Below, in pieces: positions 49,042-64,000 of a stretch of DNA of 64,000 bases; the first letter of the stretch is position 1; the number at the start of each line of letters is the position of its first letter. The notes beneath the pieces were generated by a model. That model did not search any database, was not told the DNA's origin, and saw nothing but the letters and a program-made list of their open reading frames with translations. Position numbers and translations under genes: made by a program. Origin of the DNA: Prochlorococcus sp. AG-418-C09 (lineage in GTDB: Bacteria; Cyanobacteriota; Cyanobacteriia; PCC-6307; Cyanobiaceae); contig QCLS01000001.1 in NCBI GenBank assembly GCA_003214355.1, forward strand, positions 124,001-188,000, written 5' to 3'.

Positions 49042-49761
49042 ATGGATACAAAAAATATAATTCAAGAATTAAATTCTATTCTTAATCAAGAAGAAATAAA
49101 GATGTTCATGAGATTGCAAGAGATTATTTCTGTATTAAATAAATCCTCCAATTTGACAAGACTAATAAATGGAAAAGATTATTGGGTGTCTCAGATTTAC
49201 GATAGTATTTGGCCATATTTCGAGGACAAAAGTGATGATTTCCATAAAAAAAAATACATAGATATTGGTTCGGGATGTGGCTTCCCTGGATTGGCATATG
49301 CGATAACCCATCCCAATTCTGAGGTTTACTTAGTTGATTCATCTAGAAAAAAAACAGATGCTCTCAAAAAGATTATTAATGAAATGGATCTGAAGAATAC
49401 AATTTATATAATCAATGATCGTATTGAAAACTTAGCGAGGAATGGTCAATATAGGCACAAATTTGATATTGCAACAGCTCGAGCGGTTGCTAAAACACCG
49501 ACCCTGGCAGAATATCTATTACCAATATTAAATAAAGGGGGGATAGGAATTTTATATTGCGGAAAATGGAATATGAAAGAGCAAGAAAAGTTAGATAATT
49601 CTCTAAATATATTAAATGGATCAATAAAAAAAATCGTTTCAAAATTATTACCTGCTAATAAGGGAGAAAGAAACGTTGTCTTTATTCAACCCAATAGTAA
49701 ATGTCCAGATATATATCCTAGAAAGGCAGGTAAACCATCTAAGTACCCACTCGGAAATTAA
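49042..49761 (+). CDS. rsmG: 16S rRNA (guanine-N7) methyltransferase RsmG
   Basis: The 239-aa enzyme methylates G527 of 16S rRNA. It shows SSNLTRLINGKDYWVSQI, the SAM motif YIDIGSGCGFPGLAYAI, and VDSSRKKTDALKK, with FDIATARAVAKTPTLAEY near the end. The ATG at 49042 fits the family start; TTG at 48994 would add 16 residues. It overlaps by 4 nt the end of the convergent reductase gene (TTAA read as stop on both strands). Confidence 0.9.
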   Translation: MDTKNIIQELNSILNQEEIKMFMRLQEIISVLNKSSNLTRLINGKDYWVSQIYDSIWPYFEDKSDDFHKKKYIDIGSGCGFPGLAYAITHPNSEVYLVDSSRKKTDALKKIINEMDLKNTIYIINDRIENLARNGQYRHKFDIATARAVAKTPTLAEYLLPILNKGGIGILYCGKWNMKEQEKLDNSLNILNGSIKKIVSKLLPANKGERNVVFIQPNSKCPDIYPRKAGKPSKYPLGN

Positions 49762-50957
49762 CTTTTTGATTGTCTATTAATAGTTTGACTACCAAAATCT
49801 TCCTTTAAAGATCTCAATTTAATTATTACATTTTCAGGATCTATATGATTCTTTATTGAATCAAGTATTTCCCTTTCAGAAACAGTATTATCTAATTCAT
49901 TAGAATTATTTCCTGGGAACCAATGACTAGCATTGCCCAATAATTGATATCTGGACTTTACAAAACCTTTCATATCCCAAGCTTCTAGTAAATTGGATAG
50001 CCATATTAAAACAGGTATATTGATATTACCAGGGGTACTTTGCCAACCAGGTAAATTCTTGTAGCAGTTGTAATACCAGTTATGTCCTAGAGAATTTAGA
50101 GACTCTTTTTCTAAGTTGTTTGTAATTTGAGGAATATAATCTTTTGCTTCTGATAATAAAGCTACTGCATCAAGATGATGATCAAAATCAGACTCTTTTG
50201 CTACGCCAACGCTAATAGTATGAACATTTTGATTAGCTAAACAAAAAAGATCATTAAATACTATTGGATGGAGCGGTTTGCATAGATTCAGTAACTTTTC
50301 TGAGGGGGAATAGAGATGTCCACCCTTGTCTGTAGGACTAATTATAAAAACCCCCAGATCATATTTCTTTGCTGACTGAATTGCGATCGAATTATTTTGA
50401 TTAATAAAATACCAATGCAAGTTAACATAATCAAATTTATTAGAGCGTATTGCCTTTTGAATAAGAGAAGACTTTCCATGAGTTGAAAACCCTATATTCC
50501 CAATAAGATTATCCCTCTGCCACTTGTTCAAAATATCCACACAACCATTATCTCTAAGTGATTGTTTAAGATGCTCCTCAGTATTAATGCCATGGATGGA
50601 TAACAAATCAATCTTCTTTACTCCTAGCTTTTCAAAACTAGTTTTTAATTCTTCCTCAAAAATCTTTACATCATTGTTAGGAGGTATTTTAGTTTGAATA
50701 ATTTGAAAGGGTGTTTCCATATTTCTTATTGCATTTCCTAACTGCAATTCAGAAGTGCCATAATGTCTTGCAGTCTCTACATGTTGAAATCCATAACCAA
50801 TTGCGGAATTTATTAAGTTATTAAATTTATTTTGTTCCGAAAATGTTATTTCAGTTTCATCTAGTTCTTTCCAACTCTTCTGAAATCTCATTCCTCCCAG
50901 TGAAAGTATAGGTATTTGAATTTCTGTTCTTCCAAATCTTCTTGTGGGAATACTCAT
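49758..50957 (-). CDS. Aldo/keto reductase, 399 aa
   Basis: The N-terminal ~290 residues form the AKR barrel: RFGRTEIQIPILSLGGMRF, the catalytic tyrosine in ARHYGTSELQLGNAI, lysine in IIQTKIP and the histidine-bearing LLSIHGIN. The C-terminal ~100 residues are a helical extension found in a subgroup of microbial AKRs. The gene lies 6 nt after a ferredoxin gene, and a shared operon suggests the ferredoxin may donate electrons. The substrate is unknown. The 3' end interlocks with rsmG. Confidence 0.86.
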   Translation of the reverse strand: MSIPTRRFGRTEIQIPILSLGGMRFQKSWKELDETEITFSEQNKFNNLINSAIGYGFQHVETARHYGTSELQLGNAIRNMETPFQIIQTKIPPNNDVKIFEEELKTSFEKLGVKKIDLLSIHGINTEEHLKQSLRDNGCVDILNKWQRDNLIGNIGFSTHGKSSLIQKAIRSNKFDYVNLHWYFINQNNSIAIQSAKKYDLGVFIISPTDKGGHLYSPSEKLLNLCKPLHPIVFNDLFCLANQNVHTISVGVAKESDFDHHLDAVALLSEAKDYIPQITNNLEKESLNSLGHNWYYNCYKNLPGWQSTPGNINIPVLIWLSNLLEAWDMKGFVKSRYQLLGNASHWFPGNNSNELDNTVSEREILDSIKNHIDPENVIIKLRSLKEDFGSQTINRQSKS

Positions 50958-50963
50958 TATTAA

Positions 50964-51329
50964 TTAATGCTTGGACATTTTTGGTAATTTTCCAAGTGAT
51001 TGAAAACTATCTCTATTTAAACTTCCATCTAGTCTCTCCAGATCTTCAAATTTAGTCCAATGAATGCAATCTACTGGACATGTATCAATAGCCTCCTGAA
51101 TAGTATCAAGAGAGTCCCCATTTTGTCTTACTGCTCTGCTTCTTCCATATTCTTCATCAACAATGAAAGTATTAGATGCAACATGAACACAATATTTACA
51201 GCCTATACAAACCGACTCATCAACCCAAACAGCTTTTTCAGTTAGTTCTCCACCAAGAACTGGTTCAAAACCTGATATTTTATCTTTATCTTCAAATTGA
51301 ATATATGCACTAGAGGGATCAGTATCCAA
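50964..51329 (-). CDS. Ferredoxin with a 4Fe-4S cluster, 121 aa
   Basis: The middle of the 121-aa protein has VCIGCKYCVHVASNTF and later DTCPVDCIHWTKF. These give CxxCxxC-type ligands and a CP motif that make one [4Fe-4S] cluster, and perhaps no second cluster. N- and C-terminal extensions frame it, including a basic tail. The start is TTG at 51329. It is 3 nt after the Ycf35 gene and 6 nt before the reductase, so a single transcript is likely. It is probably an electron carrier for the neighbouring reductase. Confidence 0.83.
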   Translation of the reverse strand: MDTDPSSAYIQFEDKDKISGFEPVLGGELTEKAVWVDESVCIGCKYCVHVASNTFIVDEEYGRSRAVRQNGDSLDTIQEAIDTCPVDCIHWTKFEDLERLDGSLNRDSFQSLGKLPKMSKH

Positions 51330-51332
51330 TTG

Positions 51333-51725
51333 CTAAGATTCCCATTTAGTTAAAACAAGTTCGATAGAGCCATCATTCTCATTTTTTTGTTCAACTATTT
51401 GATAACCATCCTCTTTCGTTTTCGAAATTATTGTGTGATAAGCATACATTTGGGTTACTTTAGATACAAATCTTTCCACAGGTAACTGATATTTCCACAA
51501 ATCCAGATCGGTTACCAGTTCATAAGAATTTGAATGGGAATCCCATTTAAAACCAACTTTTGTATCCTTAGGTAAATCCAGACTTAAATCTACACCAGTT
51601 GACTTACCATTAAAGCCTTTGACATACTTGTTAGTTGTATCAGGATCATAGCCTAAATGATCAAGAGCCTTAATTAATGGCTCAATTTCTCTTAACTGAG
51701 TTTTGATAGTACTAAAATGTGACAT
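51333..51725 (-). CDS. ycf35: DUF1257 / Ycf35-family protein, 130 aa
   Basis: The 130-aa protein fits DUF1257 (plastid Ycf35): SHFSTIKTQLREIEPLIKAL, LGYDPDTTNKYVKGFNGK, DTKVGFKWDSHSNSYELVTD and YAYHTIISKTKEDGYQI. The function of Ycf35 is unknown, although it is conserved in cyanobacteria and algal plastids. Its start overlaps the DUF2997 stop by 14 nt. It is followed by a ferredoxin gene 3 nt later, so it may act in a redox step. Confidence 0.88.
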   Translation of the reverse strand: MSHFSTIKTQLREIEPLIKALDHLGYDPDTTNKYVKGFNGKSTGVDLSLDLPKDTKVGFKWDSHSNSYELVTDLDLWKYQLPVERFVSKVTQMYAYHTIISKTKEDGYQIVEQKNENDGSIELVLTKWES

Positions 51726-51927
51726 TTGATTGATTGTTTAATGGGATTACTTCGTCATTTTGATTAGAGATAAAAGCTTCAGATGTTTTTTTCTTGATTT
51801 TCACTTCACCAAGAGAATCTTCCAAACTTTTAGTCGCCTGATCACATAAAATTCCGTCAAAACCTTCAACGAATTCTTCAACTCGGCCATTTTGATGGAT
51901 TTTAAATCTAAGTGTTCTTTGAGGCAT
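51712..51927 (-). CDS. DUF2997-family protein, 71 aa
   Basis: The N-terminal ~50 residues match DUF2997: RTLRFKIHQNGRVEEFVEGFDG, then CDQATKSLEDSLGEV, which is the usual partner of DUF1257 proteins. A short Asn- and Ser-rich tail follows. The cysteine in the motif is conserved in this family as far as I recall. The gene overlaps the Ycf35 gene by 14 nt and is the first of the four-gene module. Function is unknown. Confidence 0.85.
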   Translation of the reverse strand: MPQRTLRFKIHQNGRVEEFVEGFDGILCDQATKSLEDSLGEVKIKKKTSEAFISNQNDEVIPLNNQSNVTF

Positions 51928-52042
51928 TAAATCCTAGAACTTTTTGTTACTTTATATAAAATAACGAATTTTTTTTGATTCAGTTGATACAAGTAACTTT
52001 TTTTTCATTTTTAGATATAAAATCTTCCAAAAGTTTTAATTT

Positions 52043-52816
52043 CTAATTATAAAAACCTTTCATTCCCATTGAATCTAATGCCGTCTTAGCCTCTTCCATA
52101 ACAGAAGGTTCATTATCAAAAAGAGCTATTTTAGCGCACTCATCAACAAAAGTTTCCTGTAATTGATTATTCAAATCTTGATACAACCTACATAAAGACC
52201 AAATACAATTACTTCTTACAACGGGTTCATTATCTATTCTGAGACTAATAATTAATTGATCTGCGGCTAATTGCGCATTATCTTCAGAGATACTTCCTAT
52301 TTCGGATAAAGAACTTGAGGCCCATAGTCTCACTGAAGCTACATCATTTTTTAATGCATTTATTAAAGGCTTTAAAACTATTTGGTTATCATAGTTAGCC
52401 AAACTCCAGGCCGTTGCCCTTCTAACGTAAGCATTATCATCTGACTCTAATAAATACACCAATTTAGAGACTGCATCAGGACAAGGATTCCTTCCTAAAG
52501 CATATACAGCACTCATTCTTTCTACCGGACATGGTTGCTCTAATAGTGGGAGCAGTAAAGGGAATGATCTTTTGTCTCTATACTCACAAAAAATCCTCAA
52601 TCCTTGAATCCTTTCCTCTCTATTGCCATTTAAATATTTTAAAGCCTTATCGCATTCAGATATAACGTCCAAATCATCATTCGAAAACCCATCTTGATCG
52701 ATCTCTTCAAGTGGATCAATTTCAAGTTCAACTGCTAATTCCTTTGCTAAAACATCTGGATCTATTGTGATATCTGCTAAGCCATCATCTCTTAAATTGT
52801 TATTTTTATTACTCAT
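52043..52816 (-). CDS. HEAT-repeat protein, 257 aa
   Basis: The protein is built of HEAT/PBS-lyase-like repeats from about residue 70: ERMSAVYALGRNPCPDAVSKL, AYVRRATAWSLANYDNQIV, ASVRLWASSSLSEIGS and PVVRSNCIWSLCRLY. It is soluble. Similar cyanobacterial proteins act as phycobilin lyases or scaffolds, but this organism lacks phycobilisomes of the normal type, so a scaffold role is more likely. It is preceded by 115 nt without genes. No enzymatic residues can be named. Confidence 0.8.
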   Translation of the reverse strand: MSNKNNNLRDDGLADITIDPDVLAKELAVELEIDPLEEIDQDGFSNDDLDVISECDKALKYLNGNREERIQGLRIFCEYRDKRSFPLLLPLLEQPCPVERMSAVYALGRNPCPDAVSKLVYLLESDDNAYVRRATAWSLANYDNQIVLKPLINALKNDVASVRLWASSSLSEIGSISEDNAQLAADQLIISLRIDNEPVVRSNCIWSLCRLYQDLNNQLQETFVDECAKIALFDNEPSVMEEAKTALDSMGMKGFYN

Positions 52817-52827
52817 CGATTTTCATT

Positions 52828-52953
52828 TCAGTTCATTGGTGCAGGTGACATCATATCTCCTGGCAACCAAATTCTCGCACTAACTGCTAAAAAAGCAACT
52901 CCAAAAAGAAGAACGATTGCCAAAGGCAGAGCTTTTGTCCTAAAGAAGTTCAA
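52828..52953 (-). CDS. Small membrane protein, 41 aa
   Basis: A 41-codon frame starts at TTG: NFFRTKALPLAIVLLFGVAF, then LAVSARIWLPGDMMSPAPMN. It has a basic N-terminus, a membrane helix at about residues 9-24 and a proline-rich tail. The sequence is well composed for a small thylakoid or plasma membrane protein. It stands alone between rlmN and the HEAT gene on the same strand. The use of TTG and the lack of a clear ribosome site limit confidence, and no family was identified. Confidence 0.6.
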   Translation of the reverse strand: MNFFRTKALPLAIVLLFGVAFLAVSARIWLPGDMMSPAPMN

Positions 52954-53012
52954 TTTATCAAATCAATTTAAAGTTATATTAACCTGTTAATGAAAGTTTT
53001 AAGCATGAATTC

Positions 53013-54266
<1,254 letters not shown>

Positions 54267-54292
54267 CTAGTAATTGGAATTGATAATGGTTT

Positions 54293-60348
<6,056 letters not shown>

Positions 60349-60368
60349 TTAGATAATTGTTAGAGCGC

Positions 60369-63300
60369 TTAATCTTCTTCATATTCAGACGTTCCTAATG
60401 ATTCATAGGTTGGTCTTGAAGGAGTGTTTCTTCTGGGATTGACATCCTGCATTAAATCAACCTCTTTACCTTCATCTGTATATACTGCTATATCAAGGCC
60501 TAGAGACTGCAATTCCCTCATAAGCACTTTGAATGACTCAGGAGTTCCTGGCCTAGGAATAGGCTTTCCTTTAACTATTGCGTTCAGAGCTTCGTTTCTA
60601 CCTTGCATATCGTCTGACTTCACAGTTAATAGTTCTTGTAAAGTGTATGCAGCACCGTAGGCCTCTAAAGCCCAAACTTCCATCTCCCCTAGCCTCTGAC
60701 CTCCTTGTTGAGCTTTACCGCCAAGAGGTTGTTGAGTAACTAAAGAATAAGGGCCAGTAGATCTTGCATGGATTTTATCATCTACCAAATGGACTAATTT
60801 CAAGAAATGAGAATATCCAACGGCCACTGGCTGATCAAAGGGTTCACCCGTTCTCCCATCAGTAAGTAGGAGTTTTCCTGGATCTTTTCTGTTATATACC
60901 CAGTCCTTACCTTTTTGAATGGATGCTTCTTCTAGAAAAGCTTGAACAGTCTGATGTGACTTCTCAGGTCCATACATTTCATCAAAAGGAACAACTTTCA
61001 CCCTACAATTTAAATTTGAAGCAGCCCAACCCATTAATAATTCAAAAACTTGGCCTACATTCATTCTACTTGGAACTCCAAGAGGATTTAAGACTATGTC
61101 AACAGGGGTCCCATCAGGAAGATAAGGCATATCTTCCCTTGGAAGAATTCTACTTATAATACCTTTATTACCATGTCTTCCTGCCATCTTATCTCCAACT
61201 TGAATTTTGCGTCTTTGTGCGACATAAACTCTGACCACCATATTTGCACCTGGAGGTAGCTCGTCGCCTTGTTCCCTTGTGTAAATCCTTACATCAACAA
61301 CCCTTCCCCTTTCAGTATTTGGGACTCTTAAAGAATTATCTCTCACATCGCGTGCTTTTTCTCCAAAAATTGCCCTTAATAGTTTTTCCTCAGGCGGCTG
61401 ATCTGACTCTCCTTTCGGAGTTACTTTTCCTACTAAAATATCACCACTCTCTACAAAAGCACCTGTCCTAATTATCCCCATTTCATCCAGATTCCCTAAA
61501 CTATCTTCAGATACATTTGGTATCTCTCTAGTTATTTCTTCGGGCCCTAATTTTGTTTGCCTTGCTTCTATTTCATATTTTTCAATATGTACAGAAGTAT
61601 ATAGATCATCAGTTACAAGTCTTTCACTAACAAGTATCGCATCTTCATAGTTATAACCCTCCCATGGCATATAAGCTATTAAAACATTTTGACCTAAAGC
61701 TATCTCGCCTCCTTCACATGCTGAACCATCAGCAATGACTTGGCCGGAAATAACTTTATCTCCATTTTTTACTATTGGTCTTTGATTCAAGCAGGTATCT
61801 TGATTAGACCTTTGATATTTCTGCAGGAAATGTGTATGTTCAATTCCCTCTTCATCTTTTACAATTATCTCATTTGCATCTACATAAGTTACTGTGCCAT
61901 TTACTTTTGTAATTGGAACCATGCCGGAATCTCGTGCAACTTGAGATTCTAAACCTGTCCCTACTAGTGGTCTTTCAGGTCTTAATAGAGGAACGGCTTG
62001 TCGTTGCATGTTTGATCCCATTAAAGCTCTATTAGCATCATCATGTTCAAGGAAAGGGATTAAAGATGTTGCTACTGAAATAACTTGAACTGGAGATAGT
62101 TGAACATAATCAACTTGCAAGGGAGGTACCTTCTCAAAATCTTGCCGATACCTTACTGGAATTAAGTCTGCGAGAATCAGTCCATCATCATCTGTTGCTA
62201 CATCCCCAGGAGCGACTCTACACTCGTCTTCTAAATCTGCAGAGAGATAAATAGGATCTCCACTTTTAATAACTCTTCCTTTATCAACCTTCCAGAAAGG
62301 GGTTTCAATAAAACCATATTCATTAACTCTGGCATGAGTAGCCAATGAGTTAATTAACCCAGCATTTGGTCCTTCTGGTGTTTCAATTGGGCATAGTCTT
62401 CCGTAGTGTGATGGATGGATGTCCCTAACAGCGAATCCAGCTCTTTCTCTAGTTAGACCTCCTGGTCCTAAAGCAGAAATTCTTCTTTTGTGCGTTAATT
62501 CGGCCAATGGGTTCGTTTGATCCATGAATTGACTTAGTTGACTTGAGCCAAAGAATTCTTTTATTGCTGCAACTAATGGTTTTGGATTCACTAACTGAGC
62601 TGGGGTTAACGAATCCGTCTCACCAACTGTCATTCTTTCTTTAATAATTCTCTCTAATCTGTTTAGACCAACTCTCACTTGATTTTGTAATAACTCCCCA
62701 ACAGAACGTACTCGTCTATTCCCTAAATGATCTATGTCATCTAAACTTGCCCCTCCAATATCAAGCTCAAGATTAATTAAGTAATCGATTGATGAAAGAA
62801 CATCTTCATGCGTCAGAGTCCTAACATTATCAGGTACTGTTAATCTTAACTTCTTGTTGATTTTATATCTTCCAACTCTTCCTAAATCATATCTTTTAGG
62901 ATCAAAGAATCTGCTATGGAGAAGTTGCTGGCCTCCTGATACTGAAGGCGGTTCACCTGGTCTTAATTTCTTATACAGCTCTAATAGAGCTTGATCTTCA
63001 GAATTTATACCCTCTTCATTTGCAGCATCAATAGAATTTCTGTAAAATTCAGGGTGTCGTAGTTTATCAATTACATCATTATCTGATAATCCCATAGCTC
63101 TCATTAGAACGTGGGCATTAATCTTTCTTGTTTTATCAACTCTTACATACAACAAATTATTTTTATCGGTTTCAAACTTTAACCAAGCTCCTCTATTAGG
63201 AATAACACTTGCATTATAAGTTCTTCTTCCATTCTTATCTTGCTCGTCTTTAAAATAGACTCCTGGACTTCTAACAATTTGGTTAACAATAACCCTTTCA

Positions 63301-63662
63301 GCTCCATTAATAATAAAAGTTCCTCTTTCTGTCATTAATGGCAATTCACCAATAAATACCTCTTGTTCTTTAATTTCTCCTGTTTCTTTATTAATCAATC
63401 TACAAGTTACGTACATTTGAGATGCAAAAGTTGCGTCTCTTCTCTTAGCCTCTTCTACATCATGCCTAGGTCTTTTGAGCCTGTATTCTTCACCAATGAA
63501 ATGTAATTCTAATTTACCGGTATAATCAGTAATTGGAGAGAAATTTTGGAGTTCCTCAATTAATCCCTTTTCCAAAAACCATTTAAAACTTGCTCTCTGT
63601 ACCTCTACTAAATCTGGTAAATAAGTAACTGTTTTAGCTACTTGTAAAGCGCTACTGCTCAT
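60369..63662 (-). CDS. rpoB: RNA polymerase subunit beta
   Basis: The 1097-aa subunit has the usual motifs: [34 protein letters not shown] (part of the rifampicin pocket), [17 protein letters not shown] and the C-terminal [20 protein letters not shown]. It is the first gene of rpoB-rpoC1-rpoC2, with a predicted promoter about 120 nt before its ATG. The neighbour upstream on the same strand is a tatD-family gene. Confidence 0.97.
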   Translation of the reverse strand: MSSSALQVAKTVTYLPDLVEVQRASFKWFLEKGLIEELQNFSPITDYTGKLELHFIGEEYRLKRPRHDVEEAKRRDATFASQMYVTCRLINKETGEIKEQEVFIGELPLMTERGTFIINGAERVIVNQIVRSPGVYFKDEQDKNGRRTYNASVIPNRGAWLKFETDKNNLLYVRVDKTRKINAHVLMRAMGLSDNDVIDKLRHPEFYRNSIDAANEEGINSEDQALLELYKKLRPGEPPSVSGGQQLLHSRFFDPKRYDLGRVGRYKINKKLRLTVPDNVRTLTHEDVLSSIDYLINLELDIGGASLDDIDHLGNRRVRSVGELLQNQVRVGLNRLERIIKERMTVGETDSLTPAQLVNPKPLVAAIKEFFGSSQLSQFMDQTNPLAELTHKRRISALGPGGLTRERAGFAVRDIHPSHYGRLCPIETPEGPNAGLINSLATHARVNEYGFIETPFWKVDKGRVIKSGDPIYLSADLEDECRVAPGDVATDDDGLILADLIPVRYRQDFEKVPPLQVDYVQLSPVQVISVATSLIPFLEHDDANRALMGSNMQRQAVPLLRPERPLVGTGLESQVARDSGMVPITKVNGTVTYVDANEIIVKDEEGIEHTHFLQKYQRSNQDTCLNQRPIVKNGDKVISGQVIADGSACEGGEIALGQNVLIAYMPWEGYNYEDAILVSERLVTDDLYTSVHIEKYEIEARQTKLGPEEITREIPNVSEDSLGNLDEMGIIRTGAFVESGDILVGKVTPKGESDQPPEEKLLRAIFGEKARDVRDNSLRVPNTERGRVVDVRIYTREQGDELPPGANMVVRVYVAQRRKIQVGDKMAGRHGNKGIISRILPREDMPYLPDGTPVDIVLNPLGVPSRMNVGQVFELLMGWAASNLNCRVKVVPFDEMYGPEKSHQTVQAFLEEASIQKGKDWVYNRKDPGKLLLTDGRTGEPFDQPVAVGYSHFLKLVHLVDDKIHARSTGPYSLVTQQPLGGKAQQGGQRLGEMEVWALEAYGAAYTLQELLTVKSDDMQGRNEALNAIVKGKPIPRPGTPESFKVLMRELQSLGLDIAVYTDEGKEVDLMQDVNPRRNTPSRPTYESLGTSEYEED

Positions 63663-63778
63663 CCAAAAAATCCGTGGTTTTGTATGAATTTTTACTAATA
63701 AATTACTTAAATTAAAAAAGATGTTTAATTACTAAACTAAGGAAAATCTGAATCAGAATTTAAAAACAAATAGTCCGA

Positions 63779-63807
63779 ATAATAAATAGATAATTAAATC
63801 CAATCAA
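63779..63807 (-). promoter_or_regulatory. Predicted promoter of rpoB-rpoC1-rpoC2
   Basis: On the minus strand a -35 TTGATT (63807-63802) is followed by exactly 17 nt and a -10 TATTAT (63784-63779). Transcription would begin about 110 nt before the rpoB ATG. Both boxes match four or five of six consensus bases. The long leader may host post-transcriptional control, but no clear structure was seen. Confidence 0.5.
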
Positions 63808-63854
63808 AAATTAAGTAAAATTGCCAGTAATTTTTCATACTAGCAGATGAAAGG

Positions 63855-64000
63855 TCAATTTACCAACCTAAATTTAAACAAATCTTCAGCATTCTTGGTT
63901 GACTGGGTTGCAATTGTTGACAAGTCTGATTCTCTTAGCAAAGCAATAGACTTTGCTACATTTTCTATAAAAGCAGGTTCATTTCTTTTCCCCCTAAATG
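63855..64000 (-). CDS. tatD: TatD-family DNase, 3' end only
   Basis: The window holds the last 48 codons of a minus-strand gene that continues past 64000. The end reads [19 protein letters not shown], then [20 protein letters not shown] and FKFRLVN. The RGKRNEPA motif and the final helix are typical of TatD metal-dependent hydrolases. In related genomes TatD is found upstream of rpoB, in agreement. The N-terminal metal ligands are outside the window. Confidence 0.82.
   Translation of the reverse strand, partial: FRGKRNEPAFIENVAKSIALLRESDLSTIATQSTKNAEDLFKFRLVN

Overview
The window is a gene-dense, strongly AT-rich stretch of a streamlined marine cyanobacterial chromosome, most consistent with a high-light-adapted Prochlorococcus. 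This is inferred from a tandem cluster of high-light-inducible (Hli) genes, the cyanobacterial split of rpoC into rpoC1 and rpoC2, the ATP synthase genes split into two clusters with both b and b' subunits, the plastid-type ribosomal protein PSRP-3/Ycf65, Ycf35, the cyanobacterial RpoZ, and very short or absent intergenic gaps. I saw no tRNA, rRNA, insertion sequence, prophage or CRISPR array. No strain is named because none can be proved from the sequence alone.

Layout. 1-3.8 kb is an accessory zone of very small genes. It holds two tiny membrane proteins, a glycine-zipper lipoprotein-like gene, a four-gene hli operon ending in two further small ORFs, and several unknown small proteins. 3.9-8.2 kb carries an LptF/LptG-like permease, a polytopic membrane protein, a GT2-GtrA glycosyltransferase fusion and an isolated C-terminal domain of a membrane-fusion protein, which suggests envelope glycoconjugate work. 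8.3-12 kb has an EVE-domain gene with a structured leader, DUF2811, a 314-nt gap holding a 10-bp inverted repeat and two DnaA-type boxes, then DUF1818-rpoZ divergent from a truncated Hsp70. 12-18.6 kb is housekeeping: gpmI, secG, groL-groS with a K-box element, atpD-atpC and PSRP-3.

18.7-26.4 kb has pepP, a CNNM membrane protein, a DUF697 GTPase, nadD, nadE, a DUF3326 gene and a [2Fe-2S] ferredoxin. 26.4-32.2 kb is the main ATP synthase operon in the order atpI-a-c-b'-b-delta-alpha-gamma on the minus strand. 32.4-38 kb has an FtsW/RodA protein, the cytochrome c maturation pair ccdA-ccs1, queF, glnB (PII) and tlyA. 38-43.5 kb has purB, fumC and a Ski2-like helicase. 43.7-48.2 kb is a tightly overlapping biotin operon, bioF-(bioK-like)-bioC-bioD-bioA. 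48.2-54.2 kb has a DnaJ-domain protein, rsmG, an operon of DUF2997, Ycf35, a ferredoxin and an aldo/keto reductase, a HEAT-repeat protein, rlmN and an isolated Hli gene. The window ends with rpoC2, rpoC1 and rpoB on the minus strand and the 3' end of a tatD-family gene.

The genes are mostly core metabolism: energy conversion, transcription, NAD and biotin synthesis, and protein folding. The best leads for undescribed biology are the microproteins inside the hli operon, the DUF2997-Ycf35-ferredoxin-reductase module, the 4-8 kb envelope cassette, the alternative-pairing leader of the EVE gene, and the repeated use of 4-nt interlocked stop codons at convergent gene pairs.
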